Shown piece by piece: positions 24,607-33,871 of a stretch of DNA of 64,000 nt. Position numbers and translations under genes: made by a program. The notes beneath the pieces were generated by a model that was not told the origin of the DNA, searched no databases, and worked only from the letters and a program-made list of their open reading frames with translations. How positions within the stretch are numbered: the first letter of the stretch is position 1; each line of letters opens with the position of its first letter. Source of the DNA: Candidatus Peregrinibacteria bacterium CG11_big_fil_rev_8_21_14_0_20_49_14 (GTDB taxonomy: Bacteria > Patescibacteriota > Gracilibacteria > Peribacterales > Peribacteraceae); contig PCVP01000012.1 of NCBI GenBank assembly GCA_002787035.1, positions 47,588 to 111,587 of the forward strand, given 5' to 3'.

Positions 24607-26589
24607 ATGACACCTCCAGCGTCCGTAGACGGCATTACATCGGAATCTGAGCCACCGGCACAGGGAGCGTCGAGCAATATGAAACTTGTCATAATTCTTA
24701 TCATACTCACTCCGTACGTTCTCTACGGATTGTGGTGTGTCTTTCTTCTGTCTGTTTTACCGAGTCCGGAAGGGAAGTATCAGGAACTGATTCCCATTGG
24801 AGTAATGAGCTGTATCATTTTTGGATCCATGCTTGCCTTGCTCGGACTGGCGCTTATTAAACGTGTGCTTGCAACGCGTGAAATAACAGAGCAGGCACGC
24901 ATAATAGGATCGGTAAAAGTAGCGGTAATCATACTTCCGGGAGTGCTGCTCAGTGCATTCGTACCCATCATAATTCCCCGAGAACCGCGACTCAGTATCG
25001 TATTGCTTCAGCCGGTTAATTCATCGGATCTTGTGGCTCCTGTCTCCGTTACTTTCAGCTTACAGCAGGCAGAAAAAGTGCTTGGCATGCGAGGCTTGAA
25101 AGCGGTGAAGTACGCATGGGATTTTGACGGTGACGGTGAACAAAACGACGAAACAGTCGAACCTGTGGTTTCGGCAGTGTACGACAGGCAGGGTGTGTAC
25201 CAGGTCGTTGCGCGCATGTACCTTTCCGATAATTCACAGAGGAGAATCGTATACAGCCTACCTATTCCGAGGGCGGTATTTTCCACCTCTCCCATACGAC
25301 CGATTGTCGATGAGCCCGTCCGTTTTTCCGTGGAGCATTTGAATTCGAAAGAAAATCCGATAAAAGAAGTTCGGTGGGATTACAACAATGACGGTGAGTT
25401 CGATGAGGTGCAGACCGGCGTGGAAACTGTGTATACGTTCCTGCGAACAGGAAAGGCGGTTGTTGTCGCTCAAATCACATATGAAAACCAAGGACAGACT
25501 CGTATGGAGAGAGAGATTACCATCTACGAACCCGAGCCGTTGCCGTTCCCTGCCAGAATATCCACCGAACCGGAGTATCTTACGAGCCCTCCTCCTTTGG
25601 GAGTTATTTTCTCCATGGAAACAGAAGAGCCCCACTATGATATTCTTTGGAATTTCGATGACGGAGAGGATGCCATAGGAGACAGGGTCGGTCATACCTT
25701 CAAGCAAAAGGGAGTGTATCGTGTCACTGCGGAGGTACGCTCTACCAGCGGAAGCATTGCAAGACTTTCTCAGACAGTGAGGGTCGTAGGCGTACTTCGT
25801 GTGCCGGATCTCGGTTTCGACGGATTCCCTGAGGTAAACGGTTCAAAACTTTCTGCCGAGGTACCCGTTACGGTCAATCTCACTCCTCGTACCAGTCTCC
25901 CGCTTATTGAATTCTTTTGGGAAGCACCGAAAGCAACGCTTGTGGATTCGAAAGATACGACGCTGAAAGCAGTGTATCGCAGGCCGGGAAATTACATTAT
26001 CACTCTCATAGGAAGCGATCCTTCGGGCAGCGTGATGCGCTTACCGTTATCTCTGGAAGTAAAAGAACCGACATCCACGGTGACAATTCGCATGAAGCCC
26101 GATGGTGGAGTCGCCCCTCTCCTCGTCCGATTCGATGCGTCTGAAACCATTATTCCCGGTGAAGAAATAACAGGATTCGAATGGACATTCGGTGATGACG
26201 ATAAGGCTCCTCCAAGACAGGGGGGAGCACAGGTAGAGTACCTGTTTGAACGTCCCGGTACATACTCGGTAACATTGACTGCATTCACCACCAGCGGAAA
26301 ATCTTTCAAAGCTTCCCGTACTATCGTCATACGATCTCCGGTACTGGATGCCTGCTTTACGACAAGTCGCACGAGCGGAAAGGCTCCTTTGGGCGTCAGT
26401 TTCGATATTTCGTGTTCCACGGGCGTGCCCTCAAGTATCACATGGGACTTCGGTGACGGCACGGAGACAGACGAGCGCTCTCCGATTCATGTATTCGACC
26501 GCCCCGGCACATATAAAGTGAAACTGCAGTTGCAGGACGAAGCCGGAAGTGTGAGTCGAGAATCTCTTTCCATTACCGCAAACCCCTGA
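24607..26589 (+). CDS. Membrane-anchored protein with multiple PKD domains
   Basis: A 660-residue protein. The first 135 residues hold three hydrophobic helices; the rest is extracytoplasmic with about five PKD-type Ig-like domains. Signatures include YAWDFDGDGEQND, VRWDYNNDGEFDE, ILWNFDDGED, FEWTFGDDDK and ITWDFGDGTETDERSPIHVFDRPGTYKVKL. PKD domains usually mediate protein or carbohydrate contacts on the cell surface. Its stop codon overlaps the start of a 30-residue membrane peptide (TGATG). Confidence 0.88.
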   Translation: MTPPASVDGITSESEPPAQGASSNMKLVIILIILTPYVLYGLWCVFLLSVLPSPEGKYQELIPIGVMSCIIFGSMLALLGLALIKRVLATREITEQARIIGSVKVAVIILPGVLLSAFVPIIIPREPRLSIVLLQPVNSSDLVAPVSVTFSLQQAEKVLGMRGLKAVKYAWDFDGDGEQNDETVEPVVSAVYDRQGVYQVVARMYLSDNSQRRIVYSLPIPRAVFSTSPIRPIVDEPVRFSVEHLNSKENPIKEVRWDYNNDGEFDEVQTGVETVYTFLRTGKAVVVAQITYENQGQTRMEREITIYEPEPLPFPARISTEPEYLTSPPPLGVIFSMETEEPHYDILWNFDDGEDAIGDRVGHTFKQKGVYRVTAEVRSTSGSIARLSQTVRVVGVLRVPDLGFDGFPEVNGSKLSAEVPVTVNLTPRTSLPLIEFFWEAPKATLVDSKDTTLKAVYRRPGNYIITLIGSDPSGSVMRLPLSLEVKEPTSTVTIRMKPDGGVAPLLVRFDASETIIPGEEITGFEWTFGDDDKAPPRQGGAQVEYLFERPGTYSVTLTAFTTSGKSFKASRTIVIRSPVLDACFTTSRTSGKAPLGVSFDISCSTGVPSSITWDFGDGTETDERSPIHVFDRPGTYKVKLQLQDEAGSVSRESLSITANP

Positions 26590-26681
26590 TGAAGCAGAAA
26601 AAAGTCGTTCGCATTGTGGCTTCCGTTGGTGTGGTGGCAATTGTGCTTGCAGCACTGTTGCCTGCCCTCAGTGCATTTTAA
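26589..26681 (+). CDS. 30-residue single-pass membrane peptide
   Basis: The ORF starts at the ATG overlapping the PKD gene's stop (TGATG). It encodes MKQKKVVRIVASVGVVAIVL plus ten more residues ending PALSAF: a basic N-terminus and one membrane helix. The stop-start overlap suggests translational coupling. Its end overlaps the tsaD stop by 4 bp. A similar peptide is at 51793-51882. Confidence 0.6.
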   Translation: MKQKKVVRIVASVGVVAIVLAALLPALSAF

Positions 26682-27706
26682 GCATGTATCACATTCGATA
26701 ACGGCAGCGACGCCTCCGTTTTGAACGTATCGAATGCGGTATCACCCAATTCTTCGATTAGGAAATACGCTGCGCATCCTATCATTGCGGCATTATCCGT
26801 GCAGTACGTTATGTGTGAGGGGTATCGCAGTGCATACCCTTGCAATGATTCTTCTGCCAGGGCGCGAAGATGTGCGTTCGCAGACACTCCACCGACGATG
26901 TGCACTTCTCGTACATCGGGATTTTTGGCCACTGCACGTTCCAATCTGTCTATGAGATGCCTGCAGAGTGCATGTTCGTACGATGCGGCGATATCCGGAA
27001 GAACTGCTTTCAGGGGTGTGTTCTCGGGAAGATCTCTCAGTGTGTATTTCAGCGAAGTTTTCAGGCCCGAAAAGCTGAAATCGAATCCCTCTTCGTTGTG
27101 CAGAGGTTTTGGGAATTCATACGCGGATCTTTTTCCATTGAGGGCTGCTTTTTGAATGGAAGGACCTCCGGGATAGGGGAGTCCTAACATGGATGCGCCC
27201 TTATCGAAAGCTTCTCCCGCCGCATCGTCTCTGGTACTCCCAAGCAGTGTACCTCTCGTGTGAGACGTTCTGTACCAGATGTCGCTGTGTCCTCCTGAAA
27301 CGGAGAGTGTAATGAGCGGAAACAACGGCTGAGATGTGCACTCAAGCCAAGGTGAACAGAGATGCCCCAGCGTATGATGTACACCGAGAATCGGACATTT
27401 CCAAAGTGATGACAGTACTCGACCGGCTGTTGTGCCAACCAGCAGGGATCCTGAAAGACCCGGCCCTTTTGTAACCGCAATGGCATCGATGTCGTTTCGG
27501 TCCATATGTGAATCTTTCAGTACCTTGCGAATGATAGGAACAATGCATTCTACCTGTTTTCTGGCCGCTTCTTCGGGAATCACTCCACCCGATTCATGAA
27601 ATGACAGCTGAGAGGAAGCAATGCAGCTTACAAGCACTTTGGAGCCATGTTGTACTATGGCAGCAGCCGTTTCATCACAGGAGGTTTCGAGAGCCAAAAT
27701 ATTCAT
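26678..27706 (-). CDS. tsaD: tRNA N6-adenosine threonylcarbamoyltransferase TsaD
   Basis: The enzyme transfers threonylcarbamoyl to A37 of ANN-decoding tRNAs. The 342-residue protein has the ASKHA-fold signatures MNILALETSCDETAAAIV, the metal-binding HHTLGH, LSVSGGHSDIW, and GGVSANAHLR near the C-terminus. Start at ATG 27706: TACAAT and AAGGAAG lie just upstream; the upstream extension to 27883 would cross the divergent sortase promoter. The partners TsaB/TsaE/TsaC are not in the window. Confidence 0.97.
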   Translation of the reverse strand: MNILALETSCDETAAAIVQHGSKVLVSCIASSQLSFHESGGVIPEEAARKQVECIVPIIRKVLKDSHMDRNDIDAIAVTKGPGLSGSLLVGTTAGRVLSSLWKCPILGVHHTLGHLCSPWLECTSQPLFPLITLSVSGGHSDIWYRTSHTRGTLLGSTRDDAAGEAFDKGASMLGLPYPGGPSIQKAALNGKRSAYEFPKPLHNEEGFDFSFSGLKTSLKYTLRDLPENTPLKAVLPDIAASYEHALCRHLIDRLERAVAKNPDVREVHIVGGVSANAHLRALAEESLQGYALRYPSHITYCTDNAAMIGCAAYFLIEELGDTAFDTFKTEASLPLSNVIHA

Positions 27707-27758
27707 ATCTTCCTTATTGTAGCGAATAAAACGCAGTGTCCCACCGTTTTGTGATAAA

Positions 27759-27787
27759 TTGCTAAAAATATTGAAATATAGTATAAT
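27759..27787 (+). promoter_or_regulatory. Promoter of the sortase gene (leaderless)
   Basis: TTGCTA (27759-27764), 17-base spacer, TATAAT (27782-27787). The sortase ATG follows after 7 bases, so transcription probably starts at the start codon. Confidence 0.8.
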
Positions 27788-27794
27788 AATACTA

Positions 27795-28589
27795 ATGACA
27801 CAAAGACAAAGACGAGATGTAGCGTATCTGTTTGCATGTGGTTCACTCGTGGCATCGCTGCTGTTTTGGACAGTGCTGGTCACTGCACATACACAACAAA
27901 ACCTTCAGTTTCCGCCCAGCCAGTCGGTGTGGGAGGGTGTGTTGCACACCATGGGAATTTTGACAGAGGACATTGTGAAAACGGACACGGAAGTATTGCA
28001 TGGAGCGGCTTTCAATACATCTGCCAGTGTTCTTACGGTTCCCAGTGAAGTGATCGGTGGAACGGTGCCATCTGACACTTCTGATGCAAACGATAATGGT
28101 CCGGATGAACTCTCGCAGTGGGAAGTGCACGCCGCGTATTCTTTGTCCATTCCTTCTTTGGGAGTGCGAACTCCCATTTTACTTCCCTCCATGAGATTTT
28201 GGGAAAACAAGCAGTGGAATCTTTTGGAGGAACAGATGCAGGTAAGTTTGAATTATGGGTCTGTGGCGTACCCTCATTCCGCGATTCCCGGTGAGCCTGG
28301 AAATTTGATTATTGCGGGTCATAGCAGCCCTCCCACCGAACGCGCCGCAGAAAGTCCGTACGGCAGCCTGTTTCAGCATGTCCCGGAACTCTCCCCGGGA
28401 GACCAGATTATCGTAACGAAAAACGGCGAGCGTCTTACATACGTTGTTTCGAACTCCGTCATCGTATCTCCGACGCAAACAGATATTCTCCGCCAACAAA
28501 ACGATGAAAGTATCGTCAAGCTTATTACGTGCTATCCTGTGGGAACAACGAGAGACCGTATGGTGGTGACCGCACGCTTGCAAAAGTAG
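27795..28589 (+). CDS. Class D/E-like sortase
   Basis: A 264-residue transpeptidase anchored by an N-terminal helix (VAYLFACGSLVASLLFWTVLVT). The sortase core follows residue 110: SIPSLGVRTPI, the catalytic His in LIIAGHSSPP (about 175), the catalytic Cys in VKLITCYPVGTTRDRMVV (about 245) and the Arg a few residues later. Sortases attach proteins with an LPxTG-like motif to the wall or to each other. No substrate with such a motif is evident nearby. GT4 genes follow. Confidence 0.93.
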   Translation: MTQRQRRDVAYLFACGSLVASLLFWTVLVTAHTQQNLQFPPSQSVWEGVLHTMGILTEDIVKTDTEVLHGAAFNTSASVLTVPSEVIGGTVPSDTSDANDNGPDELSQWEVHAAYSLSIPSLGVRTPILLPSMRFWENKQWNLLEEQMQVSLNYGSVAYPHSAIPGEPGNLIIAGHSSPPTERAAESPYGSLFQHVPELSPGDQIIVTKNGERLTYVVSNSVIVSPTQTDILRQQNDESIVKLITCYPVGTTRDRMVVTARLQK

Positions 28590-28631
28590 GAACCGTTCTG
28601 AGAATAGTACGAGCTGTAGTACCATTTGGGT

Positions 28632-29657
28632 ATGAATCAGCTCCTTTTTATAACTCGGAAGCTTAGGGGTACCGGCGGCATGCAACAGTTGTCTGCTGAC
28701 TTGTGGAAAGTAATACAGATGCAGTACGGAGATCAGTCCAAGATGGTCGGTTTTCAGTCCGCCTGTTCGCTGTGTGCGTTTCCCTTTCGCGCAGTATTGC
28801 AAGGAGTTCTTGTTTCTCGACGAGGAGGCCATATTCACTTGGGTGATTTGTCACTCGCTCCTCTTGCGCTTGTCATAAAATTTCTGGTTCCCTCTGCGCA
28901 TATTTCCGCAACCGTGTGCGGACTGGAGGTGTTGTATGGCAATCGTGTGTACCAATGGATACTCAGACACTCTCTCGCCTCCATGGATACATTTGCCTGT
29001 ATCAGTACTGCGACTGCCGATGAATTGCGTGAGTGCGGTGTTCGCTCAGCCGCCATCGCTGTCATACCCTGTGGCGTATGGGAAAAAAATATTCCGTCTC
29101 ATGACAGCAGTCGTCCTTACTCTCTTCTCACCGTGGGGAGACTCATTCCGCGTAAAGGGGTTGCATGGTTTATTCGTCATGTGCTTCCGTTGCTACAAAA
29201 ATCTTTTCCGAATGTCATGTATACCGTTGTCGGTTCCGGTCCGGACGAAAAAGCCATTCTTCAATGCGTAGAAGAAATGAACTTGGAAAATGTCGTGCAT
29301 CTTGCGGGAAGAGTATCCGAAAGCGAAAAAGATGCCCTGCTTGCGTCATCGCAGTGTTTTGTCATGCCAAATGTGAAAGTGGAGGGTGATATGGAAGGGT
29401 TTGGTATTGTCTGTTTGGAAGCGGGAAGAGCGGGAGTGCCTGTGGTTGCAGCAAGATTGGAAGGTGTGCAAGATGCTGTTTTGGAAGGCACAACGGGACT
29501 TTTTTTCCAATCCGGTAATGCGGAAGATTGTGCCGAGAAAATTACCACTGTTCTTTCAGGATCTTTTACTGCATCGTCGGTCACAAAAGAAACGATGCAA
29601 CACTTCGGTTGGGATATGCTCGCAAAACGCTACTACAATGAAATCTTCAACGCATAA
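28632..29657 (+). CDS. Family 4 glycosyltransferase, copy 1
   Basis: A 341-residue GT-B enzyme. The N-terminal domain begins NQLLFITRKLRGTGGMQQL; the C-terminal GT1/GT4 domain holds LLTVGRLIPRKGVAWFI, YTVVGSGPDE and the donor-binding VEGDMEGFGIVCLEAGRAGVPVVA with the ExFGxxxxE pattern. It should add a sugar to a lipid-linked glycan at the cytoplasmic face. TACCAT ends 6 bases before the ATG at 28632. It overlaps the next GT4 gene by 20 bp. Confidence 0.92.
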   Translation: MNQLLFITRKLRGTGGMQQLSADLWKVIQMQYGDQSKMVGFQSACSLCAFPFRAVLQGVLVSRRGGHIHLGDLSLAPLALVIKFLVPSAHISATVCGLEVLYGNRVYQWILRHSLASMDTFACISTATADELRECGVRSAAIAVIPCGVWEKNIPSHDSSRPYSLLTVGRLIPRKGVAWFIRHVLPLLQKSFPNVMYTVVGSGPDEKAILQCVEEMNLENVVHLAGRVSESEKDALLASSQCFVMPNVKVEGDMEGFGIVCLEAGRAGVPVVAARLEGVQDAVLEGTTGLFFQSGNAEDCAEKITTVLSGSFTASSVTKETMQHFGWDMLAKRYYNEIFNA

Positions 29658-30711
29658 CATCGCCATTCTCACTTGGGATTATTTTCCTCCCAAAGGAGGG
29701 CTGGGAAGAGCCATGCGTCTCTTTTCTGACGTGCTGAAAGACATGGGTAATCAGGTTGCGGTGCTTTCTCCTTCGGGAGGAGACTGCACGGTTGCTCCTC
29801 TTACGAAAAAAATCGGACTGCACCATATGTTTTCGGCTTGTGCTTTCCTGCGACTGCCAACGTGGATTTCACGCACCGGGAGTACGATTCTTATTGTTCC
29901 GTGCGGTCCGGGAGGGGTGTGGCTGTTGCGAAAACCAAAACATTGCACACTCATTGCCATTGTTCACCACACATCTTTGCAGCAGTGCATGCTCGTACCG
30001 ATGCAAGGCTGGAAACGCATATTCATTCCGTTTGAGAAGAGAACATTGCTACTTGCGGACAAAGTTCTTTGTTACGGAGAAGAATCTCGCAGAGTTCTTG
30101 AGGAGCGGTACGGTGTACAAGCACAAATTATTCCTCATCCCGTGGATGTTCCGCCTGTCATACGTACGGAAAAGAAAGTGGCCGGTCAGTGCGTGTGTAT
30201 TGCACGCCTGGAGGCCCGCAAGGGTACGGATGTGCTCCTAAGGGCTTGGGAAAATGTGGAGCAAGCGAATGCTTCCGCGCGCCTTATTCTTGTAGGGAGC
30301 GGACATTTGGAAAAAAAGACAGATCTCTTCATTGAACGATTGCAATCCGTGAGTCGCATTTCGTCGTTGCCGCGAGAGGATCTTTTGCGACTCATAGCTC
30401 GGTCTGAAATTCTTGTAAGCCCTTCGTACTTGGAAGGCTTCGGTCTGACGGTGGCGGAAGCTATGGCTCTCGGTACGGCAGTTGTTGCCTGTAGGGCAGA
30501 CGGAATCACCTCTCTTCTTGCCCATGAAAAATCAGGCGTGCTTACAGAGCTTGGAAATTCAGATGAACTGGCCTGTGAAATACTTGCTCTTCTGAAAGAC
30601 AAAGACAGAAGAAGTTCGCTTTTAAGACAAGCTCAGCATGACTTTCGAAACAGATTCTCGTCCGATGCACTGAAGACAGCGTTACACGACGTGCTTGACT
30701 CACTATACTGA
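29638..30711 (+). CDS. Family 4 glycosyltransferase, copy 2
   Basis: A 357-residue GT-B enzyme, starting MKSSTHNIAILTWDYFPPKGGLGRAM within the end of the preceding GT4 gene. It contains CIARLEARKGTDVLLRAW, LILVGSGHLEK and the donor-site stretch SPSYLEGFGLTVAEAMALGTAVVA. The longer frame upstream of 29638 only shadows the previous gene. Both GT4 enzymes and the next membrane protein form an operon for a glycan. Confidence 0.92.
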   Translation: MKSSTHNIAILTWDYFPPKGGLGRAMRLFSDVLKDMGNQVAVLSPSGGDCTVAPLTKKIGLHHMFSACAFLRLPTWISRTGSTILIVPCGPGGVWLLRKPKHCTLIAIVHHTSLQQCMLVPMQGWKRIFIPFEKRTLLLADKVLCYGEESRRVLEERYGVQAQIIPHPVDVPPVIRTEKKVAGQCVCIARLEARKGTDVLLRAWENVEQANASARLILVGSGHLEKKTDLFIERLQSVSRISSLPREDLLRLIARSEILVSPSYLEGFGLTVAEAMALGTAVVACRADGITSLLAHEKSGVLTELGNSDELACEILALLKDKDRRSSLLRQAQHDFRNRFSSDALKTALHDVLDSLY

Positions 30712-30716
30712 GACCG

Positions 30717-32156
30717 ATGAATGCAACCTTCCTCTCCGTACTCAAAAAACCCACAGCCCTTTGGGGACTGGGATTTGCGACACTTCTCGTTGCGAAGTTT
30801 CTGTGGCCTCTTTTTACGTACGATATTCCGCTAGGGTACGACCCGGGAATATACAGGTACCTCTTTTTACGACATGCGGAAGGATTCCCGCCTTTTTTCA
30901 TAGGTGAAATGGATGCGTGGGCTCATAACCATCCGCTCGGGCTCTTCTTTTTTTCAACGATCCTCCTACGAGCGGGCTTGCCGGTAGATTGGTTTTTGGG
31001 CTTCATATGGAATCTGTTTCCCATTGTTCTCATAGCAACCTACGCATGGATTACTTCTCGCAAAGAGGGGGCAACAACAGGCATCCTCGTGCTGCTCGTT
31101 GGTGCGCTTTCCGTCCCGTTGTACGATGGCTTTTCCGCGATGTACTGGAAAACGTTTGCAGCTCTCTTGTTTGCAATATGGACATTCTACTTACTCGAAA
31201 AGAAAAGTTTGCTTGCCATAGTTCCGGGAATTCTCACTCTTGTTACGCATAACCAAACAGGACTCTTATTTGCCCTGACCGTCGGTACGTGGTGGGCGAT
31301 TCAAATGATACATAAAAGAAACGATCCGACTTGGAGGAAGGCATCGCTAATCGGAGGAGTGGTTCTTATTCTGGCTGCTCTTGCCTATTTGCCGGTGTGG
31401 AAACAAGCAGTCGGCGACCATCTTCTCCCTTTGCTCACAATGCGGGGAGACGATGTTCCGGCAGGGTCTTTCCCGCCCGTGAATTTCTATATGAAAATGA
31501 ACGGACTTCTCCTGCTTGCGGGAGTATACGGATGCATTGTTTCTTTTAAAAAACAACGCCGAGCAACTTTATGGATTTTGGCTGTGCTGTGGTCTGCTGC
31601 GTTTGTTTTTCTTCGTTTATTCTTTTACAGAAGATTCTTTCTGCAGCTTGATTTCTTCCTGATGCCGTTTGCTGCCATTGCAATTGCAGATTGCTGGAAG
31701 CGCCTACCCTCGTTTGTCGGTGAAGTGGTTCTCATTTCATTCATTGCCGCGCAAGGATACCTTTCGTATCAAGTTCTTCTTCTCCGCCAACCGGATATAG
31801 ATGCGGAGACATTTGCAATCGTTTCTTCTCTGCACACAATGATTCCGGAAGATGCATTGGTTCTTACCTTGGAAAATAAATCCACAACGTGGGTGCGAGG
31901 CTGGTTGCCACAGAACAATGTTGCCGGTCCGGGCCTCTTTAGTCTTCCGTGGAGTCGTGACCGGTGGGAACAACTTCTCTTCGGAACGCATGAAGAGAAA
32001 GAGGCGTTGCTTGGGTTACTTCCGGGAAAAGTATACTTCGTTCTCACACCGCTTTTTTACAGCTATTACGGTGAATTTGCAGATGCATTTATTGCGGATT
32101 CTTGCTTTGAGAAGCTACAAGACAAACCTTTGCTGCTTGTTACCTGTGCACGGTGA
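30717..32156 (+). CDS. Polytopic membrane protein, probable GT-C enzyme
   Basis: A 479-residue protein with about ten membrane helices. The first loop holds YDIPLGYDPGIYRYLFL with acidic residues and later FIGEMDAWAHNHPLGLF, which fits the GT-C active-site loop. A C-terminal soluble portion (about 370-479) follows. No exact family can be named. It overlaps lgt by one base (TGATG) and follows two GT4 genes, so glycan assembly is the likely setting. Confidence 0.6.
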   Translation: MNATFLSVLKKPTALWGLGFATLLVAKFLWPLFTYDIPLGYDPGIYRYLFLRHAEGFPPFFIGEMDAWAHNHPLGLFFFSTILLRAGLPVDWFLGFIWNLFPIVLIATYAWITSRKEGATTGILVLLVGALSVPLYDGFSAMYWKTFAALLFAIWTFYLLEKKSLLAIVPGILTLVTHNQTGLLFALTVGTWWAIQMIHKRNDPTWRKASLIGGVVLILAALAYLPVWKQAVGDHLLPLLTMRGDDVPAGSFPPVNFYMKMNGLLLLAGVYGCIVSFKKQRRATLWILAVLWSAAFVFLRLFFYRRFFLQLDFFLMPFAAIAIADCWKRLPSFVGEVVLISFIAAQGYLSYQVLLLRQPDIDAETFAIVSSLHTMIPEDALVLTLENKSTTWVRGWLPQNNVAGPGLFSLPWSRDRWEQLLFGTHEEKEALLGLLPGKVYFVLTPLFYSYYGEFADAFIADSCFEKLQDKPLLLVTCAR

Positions 32157-32935
32157 TGTTTGCGCTTTTCCCTTCACGAAAAGTGGCGCTTGAGATCTTC
32201 GGATTTTCCGTTCATTGGTATGGTCTTTTGTATCTTCTTGGCTTTCTACTCGCTTTTTACTTGCTTCCTCGTTTGCAGCGATACAGAGGATTACACCTTT
32301 CATCCGATGAATGGTCTCATATTCTTTCTGCTGCGATAGTGGGCGTATTGGTCGGCGGCAGACTGGGGTACGTGTTCTTCTATGCTCCCGAACTCCTCAA
32401 AACTCCTTTGGAAGTTTTGAAAGTGTGGCACGGAGGCATGTCTTCACATGGAGGATTCATAGGTGTGGCACTGGCATTGTGGTGGTCTCTCAGAAAAAAG
32501 AACATGCCCCTGCTTGCCATTGCAGATACCGCAGTCGTGCCCGTAGCCATAGGTCTGGCTTTGGGGAGATTGGGCAATTTTATAAATGTGGAACTCTACG
32601 GCACGGTGACTGATGTGCCATGGGCCATGGCAATACCCGGAGTGGAAGGACTTCGTCATCCTCTGCAGTTCTATGGTATGGCAAAAGATCTTTTTATAGC
32701 GTCGGTATGCTTTGTGCACTTACGGCGAACGTCGATTCCCGGAAAAACATTCGGGCTGTTCCTTATGGTATACGGAGTGCTTCGCTTCTTGCTCGAGTAT
32801 TTGCGCCAGCAATATTATGCACCTCTTCTTTTGGGATCTTTGGAAATATCGAGAGGTCAATTGCTTACCGTTCCGCTGTTTCTTTTGGGACTGCTTTTAT
32901 GGGTGTATGTTTCGAAGAAACGTTTTTCTGTGTAA
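32156..32935 (+). CDS. lgt: Prolipoprotein diacylglyceryl transferase
   Basis: Lgt moves diacylglycerol from phosphatidylglycerol to the lipobox Cys of prolipoproteins in the membrane. The 259-residue protein has seven helices and the hallmarks SVHWYGLLYLLGF, GGRLGYVFFY, the HGGMSSHGGFIGV loop, LGRLGNFINVELYG and a C-terminal R..LEYLRQQ. It matches the presence of several lipobox proteins in the window. The stop is followed by a convergent rnhB gene that overlaps by 39 bp. Confidence 0.96.
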   Translation: MFALFPSRKVALEIFGFSVHWYGLLYLLGFLLAFYLLPRLQRYRGLHLSSDEWSHILSAAIVGVLVGGRLGYVFFYAPELLKTPLEVLKVWHGGMSSHGGFIGVALALWWSLRKKNMPLLAIADTAVVPVAIGLALGRLGNFINVELYGTVTDVPWAMAIPGVEGLRHPLQFYGMAKDLFIASVCFVHLRRTSIPGKTFGLFLMVYGVLRFLLEYLRQQYYAPLLLGSLEISRGQLLTVPLFLLGLLLWVYVSKKRFSV

Positions 32936-33466
32936 AGGACTGATACCGTGCGCGGCAATCTTGGAGTAGTGACTTGGTGTGCCGTACCCTTTGTGTTGAG
33001 TGAATCCGTACGTCGTTGCAAGATCATGGGTTACCATGAATCGATCTCTTGTTACCTTGGCCACTATGGATGCCGCAGCAATGCACGGCTCTGATTCATC
33101 TCCTCTTATTACAGAGCTGTGCGCGTAGTTAAACCAGAACGCATCTCTTCCGTCTACGAGCAAATACGTCGGTGTCACTTTCTTTTCCAGTTGCGAAACG
33201 GCGTCCTGCATCGCACGTTCCGTTGCCGCAAGAATGCCGTTTGCATCTATGAATGCGGCATCTGCCATTCCCACTCCGAAACAGCAGCTCCTGCATATCC
33301 ATTCGTATGCATTCTCGCGTTGCTCGGGCGTAAGCTGCTTGCTGTCTCGGATAAGAGGCATGGAAAGAAGAGACTTCACAAACACACATGCACATGCCAT
33401 AACAGGGCCTGCCAGAGCACCTCTTCCCGCTTCATCTATGCCTACAATGACAGATTTCGCTTTCAC
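32897..33466 (-). CDS. rnhB: Ribonuclease HII
   Basis: RNase HII removes ribonucleotides from RNA-DNA duplexes. The 189-residue protein begins VIVGIDEAGRGALAGPVMA (catalytic Asp-Glu and the GRG loop), has RDSKQLTPEQRE and ends with ASIVAKVTRDRFM and the Y.F.QHKGYGT.SH segment. The start is GTG at 33466; TAGTCT on the minus strand (33476-33481) ends 9 bases before it and overlaps the -35 box of the divergent promoter. Confidence 0.96.
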   Translation of the reverse strand: MKAKSVIVGIDEAGRGALAGPVMACACVFVKSLLSMPLIRDSKQLTPEQRENAYEWICRSCCFGVGMADAAFIDANGILAATERAMQDAVSQLEKKVTPTYLLVDGRDAFWFNYAHSSVIRGDESEPCIAAASIVAKVTRDRFMVTHDLATTYGFTQHKGYGTPSHYSKIAAHGISPLHRKTFLRNIHP

Positions 33467-33474
33467 GAAGAAAA

Positions 33475-33503
33475 TAGACTAAATATATTAAATATGTTAT
33501 AAT
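33475..33503 (+). promoter_or_regulatory. Promoter of the Trp-rich membrane protein gene
   Basis: TAGACT (33475-33480), 17-base spacer, TATAAT (33498-33503). It overlaps the divergent rnhB promoter. A leader of about 105 bases follows, unusual here. Confidence 0.7.
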
Positions 33504-33543
33504 TATAAAAGATCCTTACCGTATCGTACCATGAGCCTGCGAT

Positions 33544-33589
33544 AGTCCGCATTGCACTGTGGGAACTTGGGTTCTCGCCGGTGCGGACT
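33544..33589 (+). promoter_or_regulatory. Structured 5' leader with a nested hairpin
   Basis: AGTCCGCA (33544-33551) pairs with TGCGGACT (33582-33589), and the enclosed GAACTTGGGTTC forms an inner stem. A proper Shine-Dalgarno site AAGGAGG (33603-33609) follows, 7 bases before the ATG, a rare case in this window. It may regulate the small downstream gene. Confidence 0.55.
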
Positions 33590-33616
33590 TTACGTTGGCT
33601 TCAAGGAGGAAGTCTT

Positions 33617-33814
33617 ATGTCTGCATGGAAGCAGTGGTGGAATTGTTTGTGGCATAACCGACCGACAGATGATGATTGGATAGAATGGTGGATGGATTTT
33701 ACAGGTTTCCTTCCTGTTCAAATCGCAATCCTTGTTCTGACAGTCGGCGGATGTATTGCCTACTGCCTCATTCTTGACCGGTGGTACATGAAACGTCCAC
33801 TGAAAGACGAATAA
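33617..33814 (+). CDS. Small Trp-rich single-pass membrane protein
   Basis: A 65-residue protein, MSAWKQWWNCLWHNRPTDDD at the start, with seven tryptophans in the N-terminal part and its flank and one membrane helix (VQIAILVLTVGGCIAYCLIL). I do not recognise a family. It has a long structured leader and a clear ribosome binding site, unlike most genes here, which suggests strong or regulated translation. Confidence 0.7.
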   Translation: MSAWKQWWNCLWHNRPTDDDWIEWWMDFTGFLPVQIAILVLTVGGCIAYCLILDRWYMKRPLKDE

Positions 33815-33871
33815 CCGCTGTGGCCGGCGTTTGCCGCTCGAGGCCCACTCTTTGGGTCTCGGGCGGTTATT
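33810..33871. repeat. Nested inverted repeat between convergent genes
   Basis: AATAACCGC (33810-33818) pairs with GCGGTTATT (33863-33871); inside, CGAGGCCCA pairs with TGGGTCTCG. It spans the stop codons of both convergent genes and may stop transcription in both directions, though no T-tract follows on either strand. Confidence 0.6.
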
